From an uncultured Clostridia bacterium (GTDB lineage Bacteria; Bacillota; Clostridia; Christensenellales; Pumilibacteraceae), in NCBI GenBank assembly GCA_947089425.1, contig CAMUKG010000002.1:148194-212193 (forward strand): a stretch of DNA of 64,000 nucleotides, read 5' to 3'. Each line of letters opens with the position of its first letter. Positions within the stretch are counted from its first letter, which is position 1. The notes beneath the pieces were generated by a model. It was not told the DNA's origin. It searched no databases and worked only from the letters and a program-made list of their open reading frames with translations. A program made the position numbers and the translations under genes. Below, in pieces: positions 51,071 through 59,972 of the stretch.

Positions 51071-54061
51071 ATGAATGACAAACTAAATGGCATCCTTTCA
51101 TACCTTGATATAAATGAAGAAACAGGATTGGCTTCTGACAACAATCTAGATAGCTTAACGACTTTTCAAAAGTTGTTTTATGAGCAAGCAAAGAGCAAAA
51201 TCGGAGTAGATGCGGTATATTTCTTAAGAGATGAAGATGGTGTAGCCAAAATTCCATTGATTTATTTTTCAATGCTCGAGGATGATAATGCTACAAAAGC
51301 GGCACAATTGCACAGTTTGTCTTGGAATATGGGAGAAGCTCCACTGCTCTTTATTGTTACGCCAACAGAATTGAAAATATATAACAATTACGAAACACCC
51401 AAAAAGAAAGATGGCAGTTTAGACCCAGAGGCCGGTTTAATAGACACAATTAATTTACTTACTAAGCTTGAAGATCAAAGGCAAAAACTCGCGCCTTATA
51501 ACCGAATGTTGTTGGAAAGCGGCGAATATTGGAGGCGCACCGAAGGGCGTTTTAGCATAAATACAAGAATTGACACAACATTGATGAATAACTTGCGTGT
51601 TATGCGAAAAAGGCTGATTACTAGAATAAAATCAAGAACGAACAATATACAGACAACACTTGAAAATATAGTTTCGATTGTTCATGGATTATTAAGTCGA
51701 TCTATCTTAATCAAGTATTTGGAAGAAAGAAAGGATTCTAACGGCGAGTCCGTTTTTCCCAAAGATTTTTATGAGCAATTTTCATTTGGCACAACTGTAT
51801 GCAAACAGTATACAGATGTTCTCGGAAATAAAGAGGCGACATACAACTTATTTGGCGTTTTGGAAAACAAGTTTAATGGAGATATGTTACCACTCATTGA
51901 CAATGAGTACGAAATTATAACAGAGGGAGACTTAGAGGAATTAAAGTCATTCTTGATTGGTGATTCAGATTTGGAGAGCCAACAAATGACATTATGGCCA
52001 TTGTATGATTTTAATATAATTCCTATTAAAGTCATAAGTAGTATTTACGAACTTTTCTTTCATCTTTCCGATGTGGGCGATGATGACCAAGGGACATATT
52101 ACACGCCATTACATTTAGTTGATACATTATTAGATGAGGTTTATCCATGGGAAGGTGTCTATGAGCCTATTTCAATAATAGATCCCTCGTGCGGATCGGG
52201 TATATTTTTAGTAGAAGTTTACCGCAGAGTTGTTTGTCGTTGGATGCGGTCAAATGGAGTTTCTAAAATTACAAATAAACAACTGACTGATATATTAAAA
52301 GAATGCATATATGGTGTAGACTTAAATGAGGAAGCAGTACGAGTTGCTTCGTTTAGTTTAAGTTTGGCATTATGCGACTTTTTAGATCCGCGCAGTATAT
52401 GGAATGATTTGTCTCTCCCTAAATTGTTAAATACTAATTTAATTGTAAGTGACTTTTTTGACAACAAATTAGATACCCTATTAACAAAATACGACATTGT
52501 TATTGGCAATCCACCGTGGCAAAGCCAACTAACGGAACAAGCCGTTGAGTACATCAATAACAATAATTATATCGTGGGAGACATGCAAATCGCACAAGCC
52601 TTTTCTATAAAATGTGCCACTATATGCAAAGATTACGGTGTAATTTGTTTATTAATGCCTAGCAAGGGATTGCTTTTTAATAGATCGGCTAAAAGTTCTA
52701 TTTACAGAAAACGATTTTTTGAAGAGAATACTGTTTCAGTTATAATCAACTTTTCCATTTATAGAAGAGTACTTTTTGATAACGCAACAGCTCCTTGTAC
52801 AGCAATTATATATACTCCGAAAAAACATAACGAGGGCAATTCGACTATTTTCTATTGTACTCCTAAACCACAATATTCGCTGCAGGATACTAAAAAATTC
52901 TCGATTGATCCCACAGATATATGTAGAATTCCAAGTGATTTAGTTTACGATGACCGTATTTGGAAAATTGCTATGTGGGGTTGTCCGAGAGACTTGGAGC
53001 TGATAGATAAACTCCAAAGTACATATCTCTCTTTGGAGTCGTTTTTGTTAAATCATAATATGCAAAGTGCAGAAGGATTTAAAAGAGGCAATAGACAGTC
53101 AATCTATAACGGCTTTGCTGACTTACCAATTGTAGATGCAAAAAAGTTCTATCCGTTTTATATGCGCGCGGAATGGCTTATTAGTAATGCGGACAACACC
53201 TTTGAGCGTATTTCTAATAAAAATCTCTCTATTTTTAAAGCACCACATCTGATAATGAAACAAAGCCATAGAAAAGGGAGATTCTTTGCCGCGGTCCTCG
53301 ATTATGACGCAATATTTAATCATAGTCTGTTGGGCATTTCTGGCGACGAAAGATTGCTAAAATACTTATGTTTAATTATCAACTCAAAGTTATTTTCATA
53401 CTATCACCTTTTAACGAGTAGAACATGGATGGTAGAAAGAGATGCGTTAGAGGCAGGAGATATAAGAACTATGCCTATTCCAGAACCAACAGAAAACATT
53501 TTAAAAGAAGCGACAGCACTTTATGAACACATAAAACAATCTGGTGATGACTCTACAATGAATGATTTTGTTTTTGCTGTTTATAAACTTAAAGGATATG
53601 AAACGAAATTAGTATTAGATGCTATAGACTATACCTACAACTATTTTGATAGAAAGGAAAACTCTGTCGCATTTAATAGACCATCTGAGGAAATGTATCG
53701 AAGTTACTATTCCACACTAATGGATGTATTGAATAATTCGTTAGGCAAAACATTTGCGCCTAAAGCAGCTTTTTACATCGGTAAATCTCCGTTATCTATA
53801 TTGGTATTGTTAATTGATAGCAATTTCAGCGAAGATTTGCGCTTTTTAGATAATGCTGAAGCAACGGAACAATGTCTTTCACAATTAGATTCCTTGCTAA
53901 CAGAGGAACGACATAATATTTACATTCGAAGAAATGTTAGAGTGTATGGGAAAGATGCTATTTACATTGTCAAACCACAACAAGAAAAATACTGGAATTA
54001 TTCATCCGCTTGTAGAGATGCTGATGAGTTATTTTCAGACATTATGAAAGCAAAGGAGTAA
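51071..54061 (+). CDS. N6-adenine DNA methyltransferase, Eco57I/type IIG-like (996 aa)
   Basis: A large class I methyltransferase: SAM-binding motif DPSCGSG (371-377) and catalytic NPPW (480-483). The N-terminal 330 residues contain a helical region (EDQRQKLAPYNRMLLESGEYW) and the C-terminal third a target-recognition-like region (MKQSHRKGRFFAAVLDYDA, SKLFSYYHLLTSRTW). No nuclease motif is obvious within it. The following gene, seven bases away, has a PD-(D/E)XK pattern and is the likely cutting subunit. PglX of BREX is a relative, but no other BREX genes are present. Confidence 0.85.
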   Translation: MNDKLNGILSYLDINEETGLASDNNLDSLTTFQKLFYEQAKSKIGVDAVYFLRDEDGVAKIPLIYFSMLEDDNATKAAQLHSLSWNMGEAPLLFIVTPTELKIYNNYETPKKKDGSLDPEAGLIDTINLLTKLEDQRQKLAPYNRMLLESGEYWRRTEGRFSINTRIDTTLMNNLRVMRKRLITRIKSRTNNIQTTLENIVSIVHGLLSRSILIKYLEERKDSNGESVFPKDFYEQFSFGTTVCKQYTDVLGNKEATYNLFGVLENKFNGDMLPLIDNEYEIITEGDLEELKSFLIGDSDLESQQMTLWPLYDFNIIPIKVISSIYELFFHLSDVGDDDQGTYYTPLHLVDTLLDEVYPWEGVYEPISIIDPSCGSGIFLVEVYRRVVCRWMRSNGVSKITNKQLTDILKECIYGVDLNEEAVRVASFSLSLALCDFLDPRSIWNDLSLPKLLNTNLIVSDFFDNKLDTLLTKYDIVIGNPPWQSQLTEQAVEYINNNNYIVGDMQIAQAFSIKCATICKDYGVICLLMPSKGLLFNRSAKSSIYRKRFFEENTVSVIINFSIYRRVLFDNATAPCTAIIYTPKKHNEGNSTIFYCTPKPQYSLQDTKKFSIDPTDICRIPSDLVYDDRIWKIAMWGCPRDLELIDKLQSTYLSLESFLLNHNMQSAEGFKRGNRQSIYNGFADLPIVDAKKFYPFYMRAEWLISNADNTFERISNKNLSIFKAPHLIMKQSHRKGRFFAAVLDYDAIFNHSLLGISGDERLLKYLCLIINSKLFSYYHLLTSRTWMVERDALEAGDIRTMPIPEPTENILKEATALYEHIKQSGDDSTMNDFVFAVYKLKGYETKLVLDAIDYTYNYFDRKENSVAFNRPSEEMYRSYYSTLMDVLNNSLGKTFAPKAAFYIGKSPLSILVLLIDSNFSEDLRFLDNAEATEQCLSQLDSLLTEERHNIYIRRNVRVYGKDAIYIVKPQQEKYWNYSSACRDADELFSDIMKAKE

Positions 54062-54067
54062 ATTCAA

Positions 54068-54736
54068 ATGAGTAGCATTAGAACTATTACTTCTTCTACT
54101 ACAATGCCAACTGACTTAGCAAAGAAAATCGGGATTGGTGGGGTTAATGAAATTTTAGATGTTTTTTGGAAAGGATATAGTGAATTGAAAAGCGATCCTT
54201 TGTGTGCTATTTCTTCCTCCTCAGAAGAAGATGATATAACTCAAAAGTGGTATGAGAAAATTTTGAGAATATGGGATTCCCGTAATAGAGCAACGTCTAT
54301 CACTCTTAACGGACTTTGTCCATACCACCAATATGCAGATAATACTATGAAAAAGAGGAAGGGATCTAAAGCTCCCACGATAGACTTCTGTTTCAAAGAA
54401 TGGACAACAAATAGTTACTTTGGGGCAGAAGCAAAAAATTTGTACGCAAATCGTCATGATAAGATTGAACGATATGTTTCAACCGGCGTTGACAATTATA
54501 CGAAAGGTAGATATGGCTCTCAATCCTCAGAATCTTCTATTATAGGATATGTGCTGTCAGGAAAAATCTCAGACATTGTATACGAGTTAAAGTCAGAAAT
54601 AGCCAAACAAAAACCACTTTCAAATCTTGCTCGAACAACAAGTCCAAATCCTCAGTATAAAAGTCGACATTTAAGATCGTTTGATAGTCAAGAGATTACG
54701 CTGCATCATTTATTCTTTGATTTTGTGTCAGCATAA
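54068..54736 (+). CDS. Probable PD-(D/E)XK restriction endonuclease
   Basis: A small protein (222 aa) whose core reads Asp106 in PTIDFCF and Glu121-x-Lys123 in FGAEAKNLY, the D-(x14)-E-x-K layout of the PD-(D/E)XK nuclease fold. It directly follows the large adenine methylase with a 6-base gap, the usual layout of a restriction-modification pair. I do not recognise a specific restriction family. The target sequence is unknown. Confidence 0.7.
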   Translation: MSSIRTITSSTTMPTDLAKKIGIGGVNEILDVFWKGYSELKSDPLCAISSSSEEDDITQKWYEKILRIWDSRNRATSITLNGLCPYHQYADNTMKKRKGSKAPTIDFCFKEWTTNSYFGAEAKNLYANRHDKIERYVSTGVDNYTKGRYGSQSSESSIIGYVLSGKISDIVYELKSEIAKQKPLSNLARTTSPNPQYKSRHLRSFDSQEITLHHLFFDFVSA

Positions 54737-54780
54737 TTTTCTTAATTATATTCAGAAACAATGAAATAGCCGGAGTAAAT

Positions 54781-55785
54781 ATGAATAACAACTTACCGAG
54801 TACATACCAACATTTTATAATTTTCAAAACCGAAGATGACAAAGTTGAGGTTGACGTGCGTTTTCAAGACGAAACCGTATGGCTTACGCTCGACCAAATG
54901 TCTGCTCTTTTCGATAGGGACAAGTCTACGATTTCGCGTCATATAAAAAACATATTTGACGAGGGCGAATTGAGTAAGAGTGCAGTTGTTGCAAATTTTG
55001 CAACAACTGCTTCGGACGGCAAAACGTATCAAGTCGATTATTATAATCTTGACGTGATAATTTCCGTCGGTTATCGTGTAAAATCTTTGCGCGGAACACA
55101 ATTCAGGCAATGGGCAACCAAGCGGCTAAACGAATATATCCGTAAGGGCTTCACAATGGATGATGAGCGGTTGAAGAATCTCGGTGGAGGCGGATATTTC
55201 AAAGAGCTGTTAGAGCGCATCCGCGATATTCGTGCTTCCGAAAAAGTGTTTTATCGTCAAGTTTTGGATATTTACGCTACAAGCGTAGACTACGATCCCC
55301 ACGCTGAGATTTCCATTGAGTTCTTTAAGAAAGTTCAGAACAAAATACACTATGCCGTTCATGGACAAACGGCGGCAGAAGTCATCTATTCTCGCGCCGA
55401 TGCCGAAAAAGAATTTATGGGGCTTACTACGTTCAAAGGCGATAAACCGCATTTACAGGACGCTTTGGTCGCAAAAAATTATTTGAACGAAAAAGAGCTC
55501 CGTGCGCTCGGACAAATCGTTTCCGGTTATTTGGATTTTGCAGAACGTCAAGCCGAACGCGAACAGCCCATGACAATGGCAGATTGGTCGGCACACCTTG
55601 ACAGAATACTCACTATGGGCGGAGAAAAGTTATTGCAAGGTGCAGGCTCAATCAGTCACGAACAAGCAATCGATAAAGCGAAAGACGAATATAAAAAATA
55701 TCAAGCTCGAACACTTTCCGAGGTGGAACAAGCATATCTCGATTGCATTGAGGAGCTTTCAACTAAAACAAAAAAGAAATCATAG
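54781..55785 (+). CDS. RhuM family protein
   Basis: Matches the RhuM (virulence-associated, often defence-linked) family: an N-terminal helix-turn-helix-like part (VWLTLDQMSALFDRDKSTIS, HIKNIFDEGEL) typical for phage/plasmid DNA-binding proteins, followed by the motif VDYYNLDVIISVGYRVKS and a long helical C-terminus. Members occur inside type I and type II restriction loci across bacteria; their biochemical job is unknown. It lies 45 bases after the nuclease gene. Codon use is a little G+C-richer than in the flanking genes. Confidence 0.88.
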   Translation: MNNNLPSTYQHFIIFKTEDDKVEVDVRFQDETVWLTLDQMSALFDRDKSTISRHIKNIFDEGELSKSAVVANFATTASDGKTYQVDYYNLDVIISVGYRVKSLRGTQFRQWATKRLNEYIRKGFTMDDERLKNLGGGGYFKELLERIRDIRASEKVFYRQVLDIYATSVDYDPHAEISIEFFKKVQNKIHYAVHGQTAAEVIYSRADAEKEFMGLTTFKGDKPHLQDALVAKNYLNEKELRALGQIVSGYLDFAERQAEREQPMTMADWSAHLDRILTMGGEKLLQGAGSISHEQAIDKAKDEYKKYQARTLSEVEQAYLDCIEELSTKTKKKS

Positions 55786-55817
55786 GCAATATTAGGAGAA
55801 TAAAGTAGCATTACAAA

Positions 55818-56624
55818 ATGAGTGGCAATAAGGCAAAAAACGAAATCAGCGCGTTTAAATTTAAATACATTTCAAATAATGTCAGTTCTAACGTGGCACT
55901 TTTAACATTATCGGGTGATCAGCAACCATTTGTGAAGTTGGTGGAAATATTTATGCTATGTAAAGATTTCGATAGACCCGACGGATATTATTACGATAAA
56001 ACTTCCTCGACTTTATATGTTTTTGAGCATTTTGAATTTGATTGTTCGCGAACAAATAGAAATGGATCTTCATTAAGAAGAAGCACAAAACAAGTTAATC
56101 AAGAGGTCGAAAGAGAAATTAAAAGTTCAGTCACAGATTATGACAGTGTAAAAGTGATTGAGCAAGGTTATGGCGAAAAGAATGGAAATAAAATCACCTA
56201 TGTAATGGGTGCAGATGGGGATAAATACAGAGATAACTATATTACTAATTTTAAGAAGTTTTATAAAGACCATAATAGTAAAGTTCAAGAATATATAGAA
56301 AATTGCAAAAAGGAAATAGGGGTTACACCCCAAAAGGCTATTGTCTCATTTTTGGTTGAAGATGTTACTGTGTTTGGAACCCACTATAAAACCAACAATA
56401 ATATGGGCGATTCCGTTATTTTGCTTTTTACCAAACAATTTCTTGAAATCTTTAAAAATTCGTCAGTTGACTATGTATTTTTTGCGACCTTAAATGACCG
56501 TTATTTAGTGATTTGCGATAGGTCAATTATAAATGACGATCCAAGTAAATACATCGATTTGCTTAATGAAGAATTCTACATTATACCAGCCGTACCTGTA
56601 ATTACGGCGGCTAAAAAACTTTAG
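55818..56624 (+). CDS. Unknown protein (268 aa) upstream of the polymerase-like gene
   Basis: No family recognised with confidence. A striking early motif, VFEHFEFDCS (Glu70, Glu73, Asp75), lies in a beta-strand context after YYYDKTSS. It could be the acidic core of a nuclease-like fold, but this is a guess. The C-terminal half has beta strands (KAIVSFLVEDVTVFG, SVDYVFFATLNDRYLVICD). The nearest SD-like AGGAGA is 18 bases before the ATG, so translation may be inefficient. It lies 27 bases before the polymerase-like gene, suggesting joint function. Confidence 0.6.
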   Translation: MSGNKAKNEISAFKFKYISNNVSSNVALLTLSGDQQPFVKLVEIFMLCKDFDRPDGYYYDKTSSTLYVFEHFEFDCSRTNRNGSSLRRSTKQVNQEVEREIKSSVTDYDSVKVIEQGYGEKNGNKITYVMGADGDKYRDNYITNFKKFYKDHNSKVQEYIENCKKEIGVTPQKAIVSFLVEDVTVFGTHYKTNNNMGDSVILLFTKQFLEIFKNSSVDYVFFATLNDRYLVICDRSIINDDPSKYIDLLNEEFYIIPAVPVITAAKKL

Positions 56625-56651
56625 CAAAATGTAAAGAGTTATATTATTACT

Positions 56652-59213
56652 ATGAATAATGGCTATCGAATAATCTCCGTCGAGGCTGCGGACATATACA
56701 AGCACGAACAAGAATATGGTGTTGCTGTTGGGTACAAGTTGCCCGAAACAAAAAACGACGCCTATTTTTGGTTATTCAAAAACAAATTGGATTATTCGTT
56801 AGATAGCATTGAACTCGAAAAGGCGTATACTCGGATTTGTCGCAAAAAGTTTTCATTTGTGGACGAACATAATAATAGCTATACGCTTGCCGTTGTCAAT
56901 GTGAAGTTTAATTATACATATAAGCCTGGTGACGGCAAGCCAGTAAAGGTTAAACAACTGCGGGGATACTTTTATACCAACGGCTTTAACGTGAATGGTG
57001 TACATTACGTTAGATATAAGCGTAGCGCCGGAAGCTCGCGCGAAGGCACTTGCCTATTCATAGATGAGCGGCTGTATAAGCACATGACAAAGTGGAGCGT
57101 GTGCGGACTGAAACCGAAGAACGATCTTGCTTCTTGGGAATCGTACCGAGCATTATCACTAAGTAGCATAACAGGCACGATTGAAATACCGCTCGACGGA
57201 ATTCTCTTTGTTCCAGATTATAAAAGTACGTTTACGGACGAAGTTGTGTCCGTAGAATTACAAGACGGTAAGTTGACTGCCCAAACAAAACAAACACAAA
57301 TAACAAACGATATTTGGGACGGCGAAAGTCTTTTAGATGAAAGCTTATTTGTTGGAAATTATACAGACAAACATATGCTACTTCTGCGCAATAAGTTTTT
57401 CAAGTCGTGTGCTTTCAAGACAAAACTTCAAAAATGGATTAAAGACAAAAACATTACCATCGTCGACTTAAAAGCTCGTGGTTTTACTACCCTTGCAACG
57501 GACATAAGTCAAATCGTAATGGTAACAACGCCTAACAGCCTAAAATATCTAAAATTTGTAGGCGATCTTAACGACAAGAATATTCGTCAATGGGCAGATA
57601 ACGTAGACAGCACATTCGGCGTAGTTAAATGGGATAAGCGTACAAGGTATTTCGGCGGAAGATTAGTACAGAGCAGTTATCAGTTTTTGAATACTATCGG
57701 GCTTGACGAGCAAGATGTCAAAACATTATTACAGCCGAGCTTCGATTATATTTCCTATGTCCGTAAAGACATAGATTTTATGCGTTTTCATTTTACCGAA
57801 GCTTATGCGCGAGAAAGCGATGACGAAGAAAACCAACAAGCAAAGGAAGGTCTTGCCGAACGCGCCGACGTAATTTTTAAGCTTTTGTATGACAGTCCGT
57901 TTTTCGATCAAACGGCACTATATTCTAATTTCAAAAATGATGTTGTAAGTAGTTTGAAAGAAAAATTACGGCTCGGGCATATTCTTTTGAACGGCACAAA
58001 CGCTACTCTGCTCGGTAATGGCGCGGAGTTGTTAAAATATATTGCGGGCGAAGAAGTTACAAGCGAATTGCAGCACGGACAGATTCGTTGTGCAAGATTT
58101 GAAAACGGCGCGAAGTTACTTTGCGCTCGCTCGCCGCATATAACTATGGGCAATCTGTATCTCGTCGAAAACAACACGAGCGGCGAAATTTGGAATTACT
58201 TTGATTTGGGCGATAATATTGTCTGCGTAAACGCTATAAACGAAAATATACAGCAACGCCTGAATGGTTGCGACTACGATTCCGATACAATGCTTATAAC
58301 TGACGATATTCTATTGGTTGAGGCGTCGGCAAAACATAATCATATTTTCAAAGTCCCTGTTTGTGGAATAGTGTCCGGTAGTAACGCAAGCAACGCTCTT
58401 TCGGAACTCGACCACAAGACAAGCGAAAACAAAATCGGCGAAATCGTCAATCTATCGCAAAAGCTCAACAGCCTTATTTGGGATAAACTCAATAATGGTG
58501 CAAGTGTGACAGATATACTTCCTATCTATGAGGACGTGTGTAAACTTGCCGTTCTTTCGGGATTGGAAATAGACAAAGCCAAACGCGCCTACGACAATGT
58601 AAACGTCGGTACGGAGCTTAATACCCTACGTAAAAAATACAACGATCCCGCGCCTATGTTTTTTCAAGAGATAGACGAACCATATAGAACCGGAGAAAAG
58701 CAATACGCCTTTTACAACACGACGATGGATTATATCTATATGACGGTAAAGGCATTTCATTTTCGCAAAGGCAAAGCGAAAGCAAAGGACTACGAGCCGA
58801 TTTCGCGAATATTCGGCAACAAAACGACTTCGGACAATGCAACCGATTATCGTCATCGAGATAAGATTATAGAGATTTGCGACGAGTATAAAACGCGGCT
58901 CGGCAAGCTATATATGGCGCTTCGCTCGGCAGACGAAAAAGAGCGTGAGGTTATTTACGAAAGGATACAAGACGAAAAAGCTGAGAGGGACAATAAAGTT
59001 TCGCGGTGGCTTACAAGCATAAATGTGATGCTCTTTGTGATACGTCACTATGAGAAAAATAGTCCGTCGGATTGGCGTATTTATGCGCCGCTTATAAATA
59101 CGCCGCTGTTTCAAAAAGAAATGTTTGCATACACTCTGCCCGATTACTATATAGTAGAAGATCCCGATGGACCGTATTGTTTGTACGGAAGAAATTTCGC
59201 AAAAACAATGTAA
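56652..59213 (+). CDS. Putative two-barrel RNA polymerase-like protein (QDE-1/RdRP/YonO superfamily)
   Basis: An 853-aa protein whose centre reads like the catalytic double-psi barrel of RNA-silencing RNA-dependent RNA polymerases. A strand LQHGQIRCARFENGAKLLC leads into RSPH (493-496), and 45 residues later NGCDYDSD carries Asp541, Asp543 and Asp545. Known enzymes have a K/R-x-P loop, about the same gap, then D-x-D-G-D binding the catalytic magnesium. Here Ser replaces the Gly. The C-terminal 300 residues are helical. Relatives in the superfamily include QDE-1, eukaryotic RDRs and phage SPbeta YonO. It is last in a run of defence-like genes and precedes oriT. Activity is not shown by sequence alone. 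Confidence 0.6.
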   Translation: MNNGYRIISVEAADIYKHEQEYGVAVGYKLPETKNDAYFWLFKNKLDYSLDSIELEKAYTRICRKKFSFVDEHNNSYTLAVVNVKFNYTYKPGDGKPVKVKQLRGYFYTNGFNVNGVHYVRYKRSAGSSREGTCLFIDERLYKHMTKWSVCGLKPKNDLASWESYRALSLSSITGTIEIPLDGILFVPDYKSTFTDEVVSVELQDGKLTAQTKQTQITNDIWDGESLLDESLFVGNYTDKHMLLLRNKFFKSCAFKTKLQKWIKDKNITIVDLKARGFTTLATDISQIVMVTTPNSLKYLKFVGDLNDKNIRQWADNVDSTFGVVKWDKRTRYFGGRLVQSSYQFLNTIGLDEQDVKTLLQPSFDYISYVRKDIDFMRFHFTEAYARESDDEENQQAKEGLAERADVIFKLLYDSPFFDQTALYSNFKNDVVSSLKEKLRLGHILLNGTNATLLGNGAELLKYIAGEEVTSELQHGQIRCARFENGAKLLCARSPHITMGNLYLVENNTSGEIWNYFDLGDNIVCVNAINENIQQRLNGCDYDSDTMLITDDILLVEASAKHNHIFKVPVCGIVSGSNASNALSELDHKTSENKIGEIVNLSQKLNSLIWDKLNNGASVTDILPIYEDVCKLAVLSGLEIDKAKRAYDNVNVGTELNTLRKKYNDPAPMFFQEIDEPYRTGEKQYAFYNTTMDYIYMTVKAFHFRKGKAKAKDYEPISRIFGNKTTSDNATDYRHRDKIIEICDEYKTRLGKLYMALRSADEKEREVIYERIQDEKAERDNKVSRWLTSINVMLFVIRHYEKNSPSDWRIYAPLINTPLFQKEMFAYTLPDYYIVEDPDGPYCLYGRNFAKTM

Positions 59214-59387
59214 AAAGTGAAAGAGCATAAAAAGTCAATACGTTTAGTGTGTGGCATTATCAAGCATAATCGGGCTTAAACCACTATTTTCGACACTATT
59301 TTGTGGCAAAAATAGCTTGATGATAAACCTAAGTTAAAATCGAGTAATCGGCGTAATAGGACGCGCTCGGACAGAACGCGAAAATAC

Positions 59388-59420
59388 AGCTCAACTGTGA
59401 ACAACGGTCGAGCTTTTTAT
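59388..59420 (+). terminator. Possible intrinsic terminator in the gap before the mob genes
   Basis: A short stem (AGCTC with GAGCT, extended by a weak inner pairing) is followed by TTTTTAT. The surrounding gap 59214-59630 also contains a long-distance pair ATCAAGC/GCTTGAT (59252-59325) and the oriT-like block. Confidence 0.45.
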
Positions 59421-59540
59421 ATTGCTTGAACAAAGCATATAGCAAATAAATTTTCAAGGAGGAATAAGCAAACAAAAAACAAGGCGTAGCCGTCAGCCTT
59501 AAACGGCAAACGAAAATTGAATATTAGGAATTAGGGTTTG

Positions 59541-59625
59541 GGATGTCGGTAATAGCGAGGAACGTATTTGGCTTGCCAAATACCGCCGACAAGTCGTCGC
59601 CTCGTTAGGGAGTACCCCTAAGACC
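59541..59625. other. Probable origin of transfer (oriT)
   Basis: Immediately upstream of mobC there is a perfect inverted repeat GTATTTGGC-TT-GCCAAATAC (59564-59583), itself nested in an imperfect pair GTCGGTA/TACCGCCGAC. A G/C-biased tract TAGGGAGTACCCCTAAGACC follows, which could hold the nick site. Location and symmetry match oriT regions of small mobilizable elements; the nick position is not determined. Confidence 0.55.
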
Positions 59626-59630
59626 CCAAT

Positions 59631-59972
59631 ATGATGAACGAACAAGGAGGGAAAATTATAGGTAACAGATCAAGACCGTTCGCTTACACTTTTAGAGCAA
59701 CGGACAAAGAAAGACAAATCATCGATGAGAAAATCAAACAAAGCGGACTTACTATGACCGAGTTTATAATAAGGGCGATTAATGACAAGCCTATCATCGC
59801 AGTCGAGAACGCAGGCGAAATTTTGACCGAGCTAAAACGGCAAGGCAATAATCTCAATCAAGCGGTAAGGAATAATTATTACGGCATTGAAACGGAACGA
59901 GAGTTAAAGGGCTGTATCGGAGAACTCAAGAATTTATATCGTAAAATCGCGAGTGTCGTGGGCGGTGCGTAA
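59631..59972 (+). CDS. mobC: MobC-family mobilization accessory protein
   Basis: A relaxosome protein that helps the relaxase bind oriT. The ribbon-helix-helix-like start (FAYTFRATDKERQIIDEKIKQ) and the MobC core (GNNLNQAVRN) are clear. A strong AAGGAGG site at 59644-59650 lies inside the annotated frame, after the ATG pair at 59631/59634. In-frame ATT (59655) or ATA (59658) codons sit 4-7 bases after it. The true start may therefore be a rare ATT/ATA codon rather than the unsupported ATG. It ends in TAATG, overlapping the relaxase start. Confidence 0.85.
   Translation: MMNEQGGKIIGNRSRPFAYTFRATDKERQIIDEKIKQSGLTMTEFIIRAINDKPIIAVENAGEILTELKRQGNNLNQAVRNNYYGIETERELKGCIGELKNLYRKIASVVGGA

Noticed and set aside
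51071..54736. BREX (PglX) or DISARM locus
   Set aside because: The methylase resembles PglX in size and motifs, but no PglZ, BrxC or helicase/phospholipase genes are present.
55818..56624. Nucleoid-associated (NdpA, 37-kDa) protein
   Set aside because: The early part is vaguely similar in feel, but the NdpA length and conserved motifs are missing, so I leave it as unknown.
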